Source of the DNA: Paenibacillus xylanexedens
GTDB taxonomy: Bacteria > Bacillota > Bacilli > Paenibacillales > Paenibacillaceae
Reading direction: 5' to 3'
Assembly: GCF_017874615.1 (NCBI RefSeq)
Contig: NZ_JAGIKV010000008.1
Coordinates: 62,001 to 126,000 of the forward strand
DNA: 64,000 nucleotides
In this document: in pieces, positions 1 to 9,550 of the stretch
Layout of the letters: each line of letters starts with the position of its first letter
Numbering within the stretch: position 1 is the first letter of the stretch
Position numbers and translations under genes: made by a program
Notes under the pieces: generated by a model
Seen by the model: the letters and a program-made list of their open reading frames with translations, nothing else
Told to the model about the DNA's origin: nothing
Database searches by the model: none

Positions 1-419
1 TCGGTGTGAGTAACTTCCAGATTCATCATCTCGAAGACCTGATGCAGGATGCCAAAGTGAAACCGATGGTCAATCAGGTGGAATACCACCCTCGCCTGAC
101 TCAGGTTGAGCTTAAGGCTTTCTGTGAGAAGCATGGTATCCAGCTTGAAGCTTGGTCGCCTCTGATGCAAGGTCAACTGTTGGACAACCCAGTGCTCACG
201 GCTATTGCTTCAGACAAAGGCAAATCGGTTGCACAAGTCATCCTGCGTTGGGATTTGCAAAATGGAGTCATTACTATTCCGAAGTCTACTAAGGAACAGC
301 GGATTATCGAGAACTCCTCCATCTTCGACTTTGAACTTTCAAATGAAGAGATGGATCAGATCAGTGCTCTGAACGAAGATGTACGCGTTGGACCTGATCC
401 GGACAACTTCGATTTCTAA
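1..419 (+). CDS. Aldo/keto reductase, C-terminal part (5' end outside window)
   Basis: NADPH-dependent aldo/keto reductase that reduces carbonyl compounds in the cytoplasm. The frame is open to the left edge and begins with the conserved GVSNF strand-loop. It continues with MVNQVEYHP, the EAWSPL segment, and the cofactor-binding IPKSTKEQRIIEN motif close to the C terminus. These are hallmarks of AKR family members such as YvgN/YtbE-type enzymes. The catalytic Asp/Tyr/Lys/His part lies upstream and is not visible. The gene ends at a TAA and is followed by a strong bidirectional hairpin, so it is the last gene of its unit. The substrate cannot be inferred. Confidence 0.9.
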   Translation, partial: GVSNFQIHHLEDLMQDAKVKPMVNQVEYHPRLTQVELKAFCEKHGIQLEAWSPLMQGQLLDNPVLTAIASDKGKSVAQVILRWDLQNGVITIPKSTKEQRIIENSSIFDFELSNEEMDQISALNEDVRVGPDPDNFDF

Positions 420-457
420 TGAACAGCCTTTTTGGAGCCTACTTTGTTTAACATAAC

Positions 458-500
458 ATAACGAAAAACCACCGGACCAGGGCCGGTGGTTTTTCGTTAT
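458..500. terminator. Bidirectional intrinsic terminator
   Basis: Perfect 18-bp inverted repeat (458-475 with 483-500) around a 7-nt loop. The GC core is ACCACCGG/CCGGTGGT, flanked by A-runs and T-runs on both sides. It lies between the convergent reductase and chitinase genes and should stop transcription from both. Confidence 0.92.
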
Positions 501-572
501 ATTCTCTTCCCTATAGCCAAGCCTCGCTAAAACTGCACGTTTCAATTCAAAATGTTGTAATTCATTTTTTAA

Positions 573-2672
573 CTATTGGACCTGCCACAATGCAGGGACA
601 TTGGATGGTTCCCACCCAGACAAGGATGTGTGGGATTGCAAACATTTATACGTCTTACCGCTATAGGTGACCAGCTGTCCTACAGTATAGGCTGTATTCA
701 CCTGCCAGGCGGAAACGCCCGGATTTGTCGTTCCTGCTGTTGTTTTCACGGTCACCGCATTGCTCGCAGCAGAACCATTACCCGCCGCATCCTTTGCTTT
801 TACCGTAAATGTATACGAGGTATCCGCTGCAAGCCCGCTGATCGTTGCTGTCGTTCCGGTCACGGATGTCGCCAGAGCCGCTCCATTGTACACATCATAA
901 CCCGTTACACCCACGTTATCCGTGGATGCCGCCCAGCTCAGCGTTATGCTGGATGTTGTTTGCGCAGTTGATGCCAGATTGGTTGGTGCAGTTGGCGCTT
1001 GCGTATCACCTCCCGGCTGAGTCGTAGTGCTTACGGTTACAGCATTACTGGCTGCAGACAGATTGCCGGCCGCATCTTTTGCTTTGATCGTAAAGGTATA
1101 GGAAGTACCCGCGGACAGGCCGCTGATTGTTGCGGTCGTTCCGTTGACGGAGGCAGCAAGATTGGCACCATTGTAGACGTTATACCCAGTAACCCCCACA
1201 TTATCCGTTGAAGCATTCCAGGCCAGCGTTACCGAGTTTGCCGTCACGCCTGTCGAACGGGCATTTCCCGGTACGCTTGGCGCCGTCGTGTCTGCTGGAG
1301 GCACTGTACCTCCGGTAGGCAGATCGGCTTTCAGTTTATTTTGAAGTGTTTTATTCCGGTCACCGCTAAGCTCCCAGAACATCGCTCCGCCGAGTCCTTT
1401 GCTTTTGATATAAGCGGTTTTATATCCAACAGACTCCGCATCATCATAGCTAATAAATCGCTTGTTGGTCGCATTATAGAGATATGGCACCTTGGCCGTG
1501 TCATTCCAGTAACGCGTGTACCCGTTTTTGTTAATGTAGTTGGTCTCCAGATCATAGAAATCAAAGGAGCCTGCTTCCCATGTTCCAACGGAAGAACCTC
1601 CCGTGCAGGTCTGATACTGACCATTGCTTGCCTGTGCGCATCCATCCCAGCCACGGCCATAGAATGGAACACCAAGCACAAGTTTGGCCGCTGGTACCCC
1701 AGCATTCAGATGCCCTTGTGCTCCGGCAGCCACATTAAATGTATTGGCATCTGGCACCCCAGCAGCCGAAGCCGCTGGGTCATAGTTCAACGGCGCGTTA
1801 TGCGCGCTGACTTTTTGCCAGGCCCCGTTAAAATCGTATGTCATAATATTAATCCAGTCGACGATGGCAGCTATATTGGCAAGCTCTGTATTCGCAGCAT
1901 AGGTCGTCGATGCACCGCTTGCAATCGTAAGCAGATACTTCTTGCCGTCCACAGCTCCGGCAGCATCCAGCTTCTCACGGATTTTGCTCAGAAGCAGTGT
2001 GTAATTCTGCTTATCCTCAGGACGTTTGCTGTTACCATCAAGTCCGCCTGATACCGGGTACTCCCAGTCCAGATCTACCCCGTCAAAATTGTATTTCCGG
2101 AGGAAGTCGACGGCAGAGTTTGCAAAAACCTCTCGCGTTGCAGCAGTCGCAGCTACATCAGAGAAGCGGTTGGACCATGTCCATCCTCCCACGGAGATGA
2201 TTGTCTTCAGATTAGGATTGATCTGTTTCAGCTTGTTAAGCTGGTTGATATTGCCTGCAATGGGCTGATCCCACGTATCCCCTGCAAATGTCTTGCCGGT
2301 ATCAATCCATGGATCGCCAAGCACAATCGTTCCATTGGGTACATTGATTGTCTGGCTCTTCTCATTCTGACACGTCCAGGTCACCGGGTTAGGGCCCGAA
2401 GGGTCCGGATTTCCATGAATACCGTTCCAGCAAATATCGGCAAAAGCATAGTTGATATGCGTGACTTTGGTTGGGTCGATATCCGTTACATTATAGGTTC
2501 TCCCATACGCAGCCCATGACGGGTAATAACCAACAATTTTATAAGAATCTGCAGCTGCTGCCGTAGCGGGTTGGAGCACAAAAGAAGGAATAATGACGGA
2601 TAAGAGCAGGGATAGACCCAAGAGAAACTTTGCGGTTTTCTTGAAAGCAGTGTGTTTATTTAAATGTATCAT
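573..2672 (-). CDS. Secreted GH18 chitinase, GH18-Fn3-Fn3-CBM5/12
   Basis: Endo- or processive chitinase of glycoside hydrolase family 18, secreted to degrade chitin. Residues 1-41 form a signal peptide ending in ATAAAA. The GH18 barrel spans about 43-455, with the SVGGW strand at 160-164 and the DxxDxDxE catalytic motif as D197-G-V-D-L-D-W-E204. The MTYDF substrate-site motif is at 277-281. Two fibronectin type III domains follow (about 462-549 and 556-643), then a C-terminal CBM5/12 chitin-binding module (about 654-699, with [10 protein letters not shown] and [12 protein letters not shown]). The ATG directly follows the TAG of the upstream chitinase gene, and its AAGGAGG (2684-2690) lies inside that gene, so translation is probably coupled. 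Confidence 0.96.
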   Translation of the reverse strand: MIHLNKHTAFKKTAKFLLGLSLLLSVIIPSFVLQPATAAAADSYKIVGYYPSWAAYGRTYNVTDIDPTKVTHINYAFADICWNGIHGNPDPSGPNPVTWTCQNEKSQTINVPNGTIVLGDPWIDTGKTFAGDTWDQPIAGNINQLNKLKQINPNLKTIISVGGWTWSNRFSDVAATAATREVFANSAVDFLRKYNFDGVDLDWEYPVSGGLDGNSKRPEDKQNYTLLLSKIREKLDAAGAVDGKKYLLTIASGASTTYAANTELANIAAIVDWINIMTYDFNGAWQKVSAHNAPLNYDPAASAAGVPDANTFNVAAGAQGHLNAGVPAAKLVLGVPFYGRGWDGCAQASNGQYQTCTGGSSVGTWEAGSFDFYDLETNYINKNGYTRYWNDTAKVPYLYNATNKRFISYDDAESVGYKTAYIKSKGLGGAMFWELSGDRNKTLQNKLKADLPTGGTVPPADTTAPSVPGNARSTGVTANSVTLAWNASTDNVGVTGYNVYNGANLAASVNGTTATISGLSAGTSYTFTIKAKDAAGNLSAASNAVTVSTTTQPGGDTQAPTAPTNLASTAQTTSSITLSWAASTDNVGVTGYDVYNGAALATSVTGTTATISGLAADTSYTFTVKAKDAAGNGSAASNAVTVKTTAGTTNPGVSAWQVNTAYTVGQLVTYSGKTYKCLQSHTSLSGWEPSNVPALWQVQ

Positions 2673-4244
2673 CTAATACACAACCTCCTTTGTCGTTTGC
2701 GTACTCAGCCCGTTCAGGAACGGACGATGTGCGCTCGAAAACTGGTTATTCGTATATGCGTCCCAGTTGATTGACCAGGTCATAATCCCTTTTATCCCCG
2801 CATAGCCCGTAGACTGGTGCAGGAAATAGGAACCGCCGTACGACACACCTTTGATTAGATAATTCAACGCCTTTTGCAGATCGGCTGGCTTTGTATAACC
2901 ACCTCCAGCAGCCTGTTGGGAAGCCGGTACACCGATTGCAATCTGATCCGGTCGCAAGGGACTAAAGAAAGGGCCTGTGCTGCCGCCTACATGAAAGCCT
3001 TGAAGCAACATCTCCGCCATGGCCACATGGAAATCAGCTGTTCCTTGGGCGTAAGAGCGCCCATCCAGCCCCACCATGGAGCCCGTGTTATAGTGCTGTA
3101 CATGAAGCAGGGTCAGATCATTACGCAAGGCATGGATAACTGGCAGGTATGCTCCCCAAGGACCGCCGTAGCTCAGATATCCACCCTGTACATAGGCCGT
3201 CTCCGGCGCAGCCGTCAGGATGAAATTGGCGCCGAAGTGTGACTTAACCGCTTTCACGCCTTGGATGAGGTTAACAATTTTCGGTGTAGTTGGACTACGG
3301 AAATCGGTATCCCCTGCATTCAGAGACAGGGAGCTTCCTTCCAGATCGATATCTAGACCATTGAAACCATACGTGGAAATGATTGATTTTAACGAATCTT
3401 CGAATTGCTGTCTCTTGGTCGCATCGGTGAGCTCAATGGTACCGTTGGCTCCCCCCATGGAAAGCAGTACTTTTTTTCCTTGGCTCTGAAGGTAGGCAAT
3501 ATCGGATTTGAATTCGGCTACCGTTGCATTGTATGGAGTAAAAGCAAGTGTTCCGCTGCCATGTGAAATGGGTTCGGCAAAGGAGACATTAATGACGTCA
3601 TAGGCTGTTGATACGTTACGAAGTCTGATGTTCGTTGAACCATTGTCGAAGTTATGCCAGTAACCGATCAGCCATTTGCCGCCGGTTGGCCCCGGATTGG
3701 AAGATCCATTGGAAGTTGTCACACTGAGGGAGTTGCTCGCAGTGGATATATTGCCTGCGGCATCTTTGGCTTTTACCGAAAAAGCATAAGTCGTGCTAGC
3801 TGTCAGTCCAGTGACTACAGCTGTTATAGTTGAAGTACTTGTCACAAGAACGCCGTTCCGGTACACCTCATACCCCGCTACGCCCACATTATCCGTGGAT
3901 GCATTCCAGGAAAGACTCACGGAGGTGTCCGTGATGGAGGATGAAGTCAGACCCGCAGGAACAGAAGGTGGTGCCGTATCTGGCGTTGGCGTTTCCCCGT
4001 CCGAACCTTCCCCGACATATTTCCACAACGCGGGCACAACAGAGGGCTCCCATCCGGTCAAAGCTGTGTGTGCCTGAATACACTCATAATCTTTATTTTG
4101 ATATGTTACGAGGTCTCCTTTCTTGTATGCGGTGCCTGCCTGCCACTGGGCGGCGGCATCGGCTCTCGGTGCAAACCACGAAATAAGTAGAAGAAATGCC
4201 AAAGCAAATGTAATGACCGGGCGGAATCGAACAGCTTGATTCAA
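2673..4244 (-). CDS. Secreted GH18 chitinase, CBM5/12-Fn3-GH18
   Basis: Second chitinase, 523 residues from the chosen start. A signal peptide (about 1-30, ending RADAAA) is followed by an N-terminal CBM5/12 module (about 32-78), one Fn3 domain (about 88-177) and a ChiD/ChiC-type GH18 barrel (about 188-520). The catalytic motif reads N-G-L-D-I-D-L-E near residues 295-302. The first Asp of DxxDxDxE is Asn, but the DxDxE core and the SMGGA strand are intact. I chose the TTG at 4242-4244 because AGGAGG (4253-4258) is ideally spaced and the resulting signal peptide is clean. A GTG at 4277 would add 11 residues without a ribosome site. It is the first gene of a two-chitinase operon. Confidence 0.94.
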   Translation of the reverse strand: MNQAVRFRPVITFALAFLLLISWFAPRADAAAQWQAGTAYKKGDLVTYQNKDYECIQAHTALTGWEPSVVPALWKYVGEGSDGETPTPDTAPPSVPAGLTSSSITDTSVSLSWNASTDNVGVAGYEVYRNGVLVTSTSTITAVVTGLTASTTYAFSVKAKDAAGNISTASNSLSVTTSNGSSNPGPTGGKWLIGYWHNFDNGSTNIRLRNVSTAYDVINVSFAEPISHGSGTLAFTPYNATVAEFKSDIAYLQSQGKKVLLSMGGANGTIELTDATKRQQFEDSLKSIISTYGFNGLDIDLEGSSLSLNAGDTDFRSPTTPKIVNLIQGVKAVKSHFGANFILTAAPETAYVQGGYLSYGGPWGAYLPVIHALRNDLTLLHVQHYNTGSMVGLDGRSYAQGTADFHVAMAEMLLQGFHVGGSTGPFFSPLRPDQIAIGVPASQQAAGGGYTKPADLQKALNYLIKGVSYGGSYFLHQSTGYAGIKGIMTWSINWDAYTNNQFSSAHRPFLNGLSTQTTKEVVY

Positions 4245-4616
4245 GCAAAATCCCTCCTGTACTAAGGATACGTTCACCTTGCAAACAAAACTTCAATTGT
4301 CCACCTGCATCTGATCTGTGATCGATTAGAGCCAACCTCATTCAGTCATCTGATGTTGCGTGTCACTTCACTCCCTTCCTCCAAAATGGACCTTCCCTCT
4401 CGTGTTCTTTTTTTGCAGGCACCATCCAAATTTTACAGGGAATTTACAGATCCTCACCCTGTATTTAATCAGTAAAATGCAAAAGAGATAAGGGATAAAA
4501 TAGTTCTATTGGGGGCGAAAAATGTAATATAGCGCACAAAAAAGGTTTTCTTTCAACTCCTTAGGAGACTTGAAAGAAAACCCTTGTTAGATATTGCGCA
4601 GAGAAGAGGGCGTATC
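4245..4616. other. Intergenic region upstream of the chitinase operon
   Basis: About 370 bp without a gene. The left part must contain the leftward chitinase promoter and leader, but I cannot assign -35/-10 boxes with confidence. The right part carries the terminator of the pectin operon at 4544-4582. A long AT-rich stretch (4425-4535) separates them. Confidence 0.6.
4538..4582 (-). terminator. Terminator of the pectin-degradation operon
   Basis: Inverted repeat GGTTTTCTTTCAA (4544-4556) with TTGAAAGAAAACC (4570-4582). An inner CTCC/GGAG stem closes on a TTA loop. On the minus strand it is followed by a run of Ts (complement of 4538-4543), as expected for a rho-independent terminator 35 bp after the pectinesterase stop. 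Confidence 0.88.
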
Positions 4617-5681
4617 TTACTGCCGCTGCTCCCCTCTCCTTTCCAAAGGCTGCCATCCATCCACGCCGGACAGAATTAGAGGTACAGTGTACTCGGCCGC
4701 TTCCTGATCGGTCAGTATTTTGGCCCAAGGCACACGATCAGCAGCACTTCCGGCACCAGGCCCGGCGCTGTTATATTCCGTATACTGAACGGTCTGCTCT
4801 GCATCCGTCTTGTTCCAGTTGTGCCATCCCTCCCGCTTCACATGAGCGCCGATCCAGCAGTTCAGAAAACAGACTTTGGCATGATGACGCCACGGTCTGC
4901 CCAGATACACCGACTGCGGCGGAGCATTGCTGGTCAGATCACAGTCCAGAAACACATAGCCGTAACGCACATCCTCCGGCGTAGAGGCTGCGGTAATCCA
5001 ACCGTTCACTTGTCCATCCGCAGCCTCCGCTTCAGTCAGACGATTCTTCGTAAAGATCTCGCAGCCCTTAAACACCACCGTAGCCGAACCAAAAATAAAA
5101 TCGATATCACCTTCGATGTAACAGTCCTCGAAATACTGCCGCAGTTTGCGCCGCTCGGCACCATCGCGTGGCCCGCCAAAATAACTGCGATCCATGGGCT
5201 GCTCCGGCAGCGGGCCGGTGAAGATCGTATCCTGATGGCCCATAAAGCGACAACTGCGGAAGGCCGCGCGGTCTCCATCCACGTACACCGCCAAAGCCTG
5301 ACCCACTACCTTTCCCGGCCCGGCTGAGTTAACAAAAGAAAGTCTCTCTGCTGTAAAATCGTCTGCTCCGATGAAGGCTGTATAGGAATAAAAGGTATGA
5401 TACTGCGACCCATCCGGGAACTTCTTGAGCGCATAATCATCATATGTAATGACAGTATGCTCCGCCCCCTCACCGATCAGATGAATCATAGGCTTCTCAA
5501 TATCCAGCTTCTCGTAATATACGCCTGCCTTAATTCGGATCGTGAAGCTTTCGGTTCCGTTGTCCGGAACGGCATCAATCGCGGCTTGAATGGTAGGATA
5601 ATCCCCCGTCCCATCCAGAGCAACGGTATAATATCGCGTCGATTGATCCATATCTATATTCGGTGACATCTGCTTGCTCAT
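4617..5681 (-). CDS. Pectin methylesterase (CE8), probably intracellular
   Basis: Right-handed beta-helix pectinesterase, 354 residues, which removes methyl esters from galacturonate residues. The N terminus DGTGDYPTIQAAIDAVP is the classic CE8 opening. Catalytic residues appear in GHQDT (D151) and GDIDFIFG (D194), and the substrate Arg/Trp is in YLGRPWR. No signal peptide is present, so it probably acts on short methylated oligosaccharides imported by the neighbouring ABC transporter. Its ATG overlaps the stop of the GH105 gene by 4 bases (5678-5681), so the two are translationally coupled. It is the last gene of the leftward operon. Confidence 0.94.
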   Translation of the reverse strand: MSKQMSPNIDMDQSTRYYTVALDGTGDYPTIQAAIDAVPDNGTESFTIRIKAGVYYEKLDIEKPMIHLIGEGAEHTVITYDDYALKKFPDGSQYHTFYSYTAFIGADDFTAERLSFVNSAGPGKVVGQALAVYVDGDRAAFRSCRFMGHQDTIFTGPLPEQPMDRSYFGGPRDGAERRKLRQYFEDCYIEGDIDFIFGSATVVFKGCEIFTKNRLTEAEAADGQVNGWITAASTPEDVRYGYVFLDCDLTSNAPPQSVYLGRPWRHHAKVCFLNCWIGAHVKREGWHNWNKTDAEQTVQYTEYNSAGPGAGSAADRVPWAKILTDQEAAEYTVPLILSGVDGWQPLERRGEQRQ

Positions 5682-6790
5682 GGCAATCGCTCCATTTCCA
5701 GTGCAGCCAGCAATAGCGGAGCCATGCCCATAAAGGAATCGCTTACAATTTCTTCGCTCACATAGTAGCTGTAAGAGCCATCCCGATCCAGGCTTAGTCC
5801 TGCGCCATGACAGATCCCGTTTAACCGAACGCCGTCAGCCGTCTCCTCCACCAATCTGGACGAGAGTCCATGCCATCCTTTCTCCGCCGCCTCTCTGAAA
5901 TGTGGCTCCAGATAACGCAACCGCACACCCTTCGCAAGTGCATATACAAACATGCTCGACCCGGATGCTTCCAGATAGTTTCCTTTGCGGAAGCCCTGAT
6001 CCAGCACCTGGAACCATAACCCGCTCTCCTGCTCCTGCACCCGTACCAAAGCGTGGCACATCCGTTCGAAGATACCAATGATGGTTCCGCGCTTTGGATG
6101 ATTAACGGGGAAATGCTCCACGCTGTCTACAATCGCCATGGCATACCAACCCATCGCCCGGCTCCAGAAGTGTGGCGAGCACCCTGTCGATGAATCTGCC
6201 CAGACCTGTTCCTTCGATTCATCCCAGCCATGATAGAGTAGCCCGGTCCGCGGATCACGGGTCTGGCGTTCGATCAGCAGAATCTGATGTGCAACTTCAT
6301 CCCATAACTCGGGATGATGAAATGTCTTTGCATACTCGGACAGAAAGGGAGACGACATATACAGGCCGTCCAGCCACATCTGGAATGGATAGATTTTTTT
6401 GTGCCAGAAACCACCCTCCGACGTGCGGGGTTGCCCTGCGAGCTGTGCTGCCAGGAGATGCGCCGCTTCTGCGTAACGCTGATCTTCAGCACCATCCAGT
6501 AATGCAAACAGGTTTTTCCCCTGATTAATCTGATCCAGATTATATTCTTCCAAAGTATAGGTGCCAATAGAGCCGTCCGGCTGGATATACAGGTCCATAT
6601 GTTTTTTCATAAAATCAACATACTCTTGCTTGCCATAATACTGGCCGGTTCGGGCCATCGCCATCAAGGTCATGCCTTCCACGTATGCCCATCGTCCCGA
6701 AGGGAACGCATGATAACCGTCCCCGTCACATTGCTGGATGATCGTTGCTGCAATTCGCTCAGACCAGGATAACTGTGTCTGTACCTGCAT
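5678..6790 (-). CDS. GH105 unsaturated rhamnogalacturonyl/glucuronyl hydrolase (YteR-like)
   Basis: Cytoplasmic (alpha/alpha)6-barrel hydrolase that removes the unsaturated uronic acid left by pectin lyases from oligosaccharides. The family signature WLDGLYMSSPFLSEYA is present. Its Asp (about residue 141 from the chosen start) corresponds to the catalytic Asp of B. subtilis YteR. The ADSSTGCSPHFWSRAMGWYAMA segment is typical of GH105/GH88. I place the start at the ATG at 6788-6790, preceded by AAGGAGG with 8-nt spacing. A longer frame to 6820 has no ribosome site. The gene sits between the LacI regulator and the pectinesterase in the same operon. Confidence 0.94.
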   Translation of the reverse strand: MQVQTQLSWSERIAATIIQQCDGDGYHAFPSGRWAYVEGMTLMAMARTGQYYGKQEYVDFMKKHMDLYIQPDGSIGTYTLEEYNLDQINQGKNLFALLDGAEDQRYAEAAHLLAAQLAGQPRTSEGGFWHKKIYPFQMWLDGLYMSSPFLSEYAKTFHHPELWDEVAHQILLIERQTRDPRTGLLYHGWDESKEQVWADSSTGCSPHFWSRAMGWYAMAIVDSVEHFPVNHPKRGTIIGIFERMCHALVRVQEQESGLWFQVLDQGFRKGNYLEASGSSMFVYALAKGVRLRYLEPHFREAAEKGWHGLSSRLVEETADGVRLNGICHGAGLSLDRDGSYSYYVSEEIVSDSFMGMAPLLLAALEMERLP

Positions 6791-6878
6791 AAGCAATTCC
6801 TCCTTGAATGTTGTACTCACCTAATACATACATGTATGACTAACGGATAACCGCTTCACTCTTCAAAGGTTGCTGTCC

Positions 6879-7853
6879 TTATTGCCGGCACATTGCCGTT
6901 GAATTGCGAAGGTTCAGCTTGGGCTGAATAACTACCGGAACGTCGACCTGTTCATCACGGATTAACGAGACAATCAGCTCTGCTGCCTGTACGGCCAGTT
7001 CATCCAGAGACGGGCCAATTGTAGTCAAGGCCACTTCGGCATATTGCATATCCGGCAGATCATCATACCCGATTAACGAGATATCGCGTGGAACGCTGTA
7101 ACCTGCCTCAAGCAAAGCCCGTAGTGCACCTCGGGTGACCAGGTTGTTCAGTCCAATAAAAGCTGTCGGCGAATCCGCCCCAAACGCATGATTACGTATG
7201 GCAAAATACCCGTCTTCCCAAGAGGAATGCGCTGGCAGCACATGGTCTTCGTTAAAAGCCAGACCCGTACGCTGCAACGCTTCCCGGTACCCCTCCAGCT
7301 TGACGTGCTGGGAGTTGCCGATGAATCCGATTCGGCTGTGGCCCAGCGATTTCAGATGCTCCACTGCTTTGAACAGCCCTTCTTTGCGATCAATCTTGAT
7401 GTAAGGAGAGTTCGGCGCTTCATCTGTACCCAGCACAAAACATGGCATGTTGAGTGTTGCGAACTTTTTCCAGAACATCTCCCGATTGTCCAGTGCATAG
7501 TCCCACAGAATACATCCGTCCACGCGCAGCTGGCTGAAGACATCCACGCCATCATCCGCCACAACCAGGATCATCTGGTATCCCCGCTTCTTCAGCTCGG
7601 TGTGCAGACGGCCGGAAATGTTCGAGAATAACGGATTGCTCAGCTCATCCAGCACAAAACCGATGATGTTGCTCCTGCCGGTCGAGAGCTGCCGAGCCAA
7701 CATATTTTTCCGATATTGATGTTTCTCCGCGACCGCAAGCACCTTCTGCTTTGTTGCCGGTTTGATCGCGGGATCATCATTCAGCGCCTTCGATACCGTG
7801 CTATAGCTCACCCCCGCCAGTTTGGCAATGTCTTTAATGGTTATCAAAATCAA
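6879..7853 (-). CDS. LacI-family transcriptional regulator of the pectin operon
   Basis: LacI/GalR repressor, 324 residues. The N-terminal helix-turn-helix reads TIKDIAKLAGVSYSTVSKALND, followed by the hinge helix (ARQLSTGRS) and a periplasmic-binding-protein-like effector domain (about 60-320) containing GFIGNS and GYDDLPDMQYAEVALTTIGPS. It is encoded inside the operon it presumably controls, between the binding protein and GH105. The start is a TTG. A second TTG two codons later (7845-7847) is better spaced from GAGAGGTG, so the true protein may begin ITIKDIA. The likely operators are the dyads at 11404 and 11581. Confidence 0.92.
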   Translation of the reverse strand: MILITIKDIAKLAGVSYSTVSKALNDDPAIKPATKQKVLAVAEKHQYRKNMLARQLSTGRSNIIGFVLDELSNPLFSNISGRLHTELKKRGYQMILVVADDGVDVFSQLRVDGCILWDYALDNREMFWKKFATLNMPCFVLGTDEAPNSPYIKIDRKEGLFKAVEHLKSLGHSRIGFIGNSQHVKLEGYREALQRTGLAFNEDHVLPAHSSWEDGYFAIRNHAFGADSPTAFIGLNNLVTRGALRALLEAGYSVPRDISLIGYDDLPDMQYAEVALTTIGPSLDELAVQAAELIVSLIRDEQVDVPVVIQPKLNLRNSTAMCRQ

Positions 7854-7886
7854 TCAACACCTCTCATACGCCTAAAACCCTATTTC

Positions 7887-9482
7887 CTATTTCTGTGCAG
7901 ATTTATAACGATCATATTGTGCCTGTCTGCCCGCAATAACCTGCTCTATATTCATCTTCTTCAACGTCTCAATATAACTGTCAAACTGGTCCAGACTGGC
8001 GTCACCGCTAATAAACTTAAAGTTCATCTCTTCCACATATGTGGTGATGTCAGGCATCGCCATGCTTTCCACACTCGCTTCATCCGGCAGGGCATAGACA
8101 AACGGGAACGGTTCGCGCACATACGGCTCCAGTTCCTTATCCATCTTCGCATGCCAAGGGGCTACGACGGAATCGGCAGAATCGGTGGATTGGATGTTCG
8201 GCAGATTCACCGGACCAATGCCAAGCTTCTGGATGTATTCATTGTCCTTGCCTTTATCCGTGAATGTCTTCACGCCATTCTCTTCCGTATACGTGTCATC
8301 CTTGATGCCCCACGTATAATACGTCTGTGCTTCCTCACTTACGGCATAATCCAGAAAGCGGAAAGCAAGTTCGGGATTTTTACTATCACGTGTAATGCCA
8401 AAGATGCCACTCACTGGTGTACGTCCTACATAGAACTGATCCCCGTGCGGTCCTTTCAGTGGCAAAATGCCTTTGATGATTGGCTCTTCCGGATTGTAAT
8501 CCTTGAACAACGGACTGTAGACCATCGACATATACCAGCTAAAATTAAACGTTGCTCCTGTCACATCCTGAGAGATGCGCGATGTGACCTGATCACTCGT
8601 GGTACTCGCATAATCCACCCCAAGCAGACCTTCCTTGTACAGTCCGTTCAGATAGGTCAAGTACTCCTTATAGGTAGGCTCATAATAGCTGAAATGTACT
8701 TTGCCCTGATCGTCTGCATAGAACTGGTTGGACAGATCAAGTCCAAACGCGGGGCCAAAGGCCATGGACACAAATTTTGCTTCCATGGACAGCGGAATCT
8801 CATCGGCTTTTCCGTTGCCGTTCGGGTCGTCTGTCTTGAACTTGCGCAGCATCGCCGTGAACTCATCCAGCGTGGTAGGCTCGCTTAATCCCAACTTATC
8901 GAGCCAGCGCACATTAACCATAAATACCGGCATATAGTTGCGGGTTAACGTCTGCTGCGGAATATAATACATTTTACCATCTGGCGTCGTTAAACTGGCT
9001 TTAACCGAAGGCGACTTTTCATATATTTTTTTGAGATTCACGCCGTACTTCTCTACCAGTTCATTAATCGGAATGAATAGACCGCTGTTAATGTACTTCA
9101 TCAGCTGATCCTGATCCGGCAGGTACACGATATCGGGCAAGCCGGTACCGGCAGCCAGCCTCGGATTGACGGCATCCGCATAGTTCTGCGGCGGAATCAG
9201 ATCCCAATCCACCGTCACACCGGCGTTGCTCTCAATTTTCTTAACGATGGCTGCGGTGGACAAGTCCACATTGGTCGTCCAAGCGTTGGTGCCGAGAATA
9301 GACAACTTGGCATCCGGTTGATCCGTCACCGGCCCTGCTCCGGTATAATTGAAGGCTGGCTCCGAACTGGACGGGGTGCTCCCCGCATCCGTTCCCGCCC
9401 CTGTTCCGCCGCTACATCCCGCCAGGCTGATTGCCAGTATCGCTGCGATTACACTTTTTCTTCCTGCCCCTTTAAATCTCAT
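7887..9482 (-). CDS. Lipoprotein sugar-binding protein of an ABC importer (YtcQ/LipO type)
   Basis: Large (531-residue) extracellular solute-binding lipoprotein. The signal ends in the lipobox LAGC, followed by a Gly/Ser/Thr-rich tether. The mature part has the NPRLAAGTGLPDIVYL and NGNGKADEIPLS segments typical of the LplA/YtcQ group that binds oligogalacturonides and rhamnogalacturonan fragments. It lies downstream of two permease genes and upstream of the LacI regulator. No ATPase is encoded nearby, as usual for importers served by the shared MsmX ATPase. Confidence 0.93.
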   Translation of the reverse strand: MRFKGAGRKSVIAAILAISLAGCSGGTGAGTDAGSTPSSSEPAFNYTGAGPVTDQPDAKLSILGTNAWTTNVDLSTAAIVKKIESNAGVTVDWDLIPPQNYADAVNPRLAAGTGLPDIVYLPDQDQLMKYINSGLFIPINELVEKYGVNLKKIYEKSPSVKASLTTPDGKMYYIPQQTLTRNYMPVFMVNVRWLDKLGLSEPTTLDEFTAMLRKFKTDDPNGNGKADEIPLSMEAKFVSMAFGPAFGLDLSNQFYADDQGKVHFSYYEPTYKEYLTYLNGLYKEGLLGVDYASTTSDQVTSRISQDVTGATFNFSWYMSMVYSPLFKDYNPEEPIIKGILPLKGPHGDQFYVGRTPVSGIFGITRDSKNPELAFRFLDYAVSEEAQTYYTWGIKDDTYTEENGVKTFTDKGKDNEYIQKLGIGPVNLPNIQSTDSADSVVAPWHAKMDKELEPYVREPFPFVYALPDEASVESMAMPDITTYVEEMNFKFISGDASLDQFDSYIETLKKMNIEQVIAGRQAQYDRYKSAQK

Positions 9483-9550
9483 CCATCATTCCTCCTTGGT
9501 ATGAACCATTTTGAACTCCCTTGAATGACATGACACTTAAGTAAGTAAAG

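Noticed and set aside
7716-8888. 390-residue frame on the plus strand
   Set aside because: It lies antisense to the LacI and binding-protein genes, has no family features or ribosome site, and its composition is that of a shadow frame.
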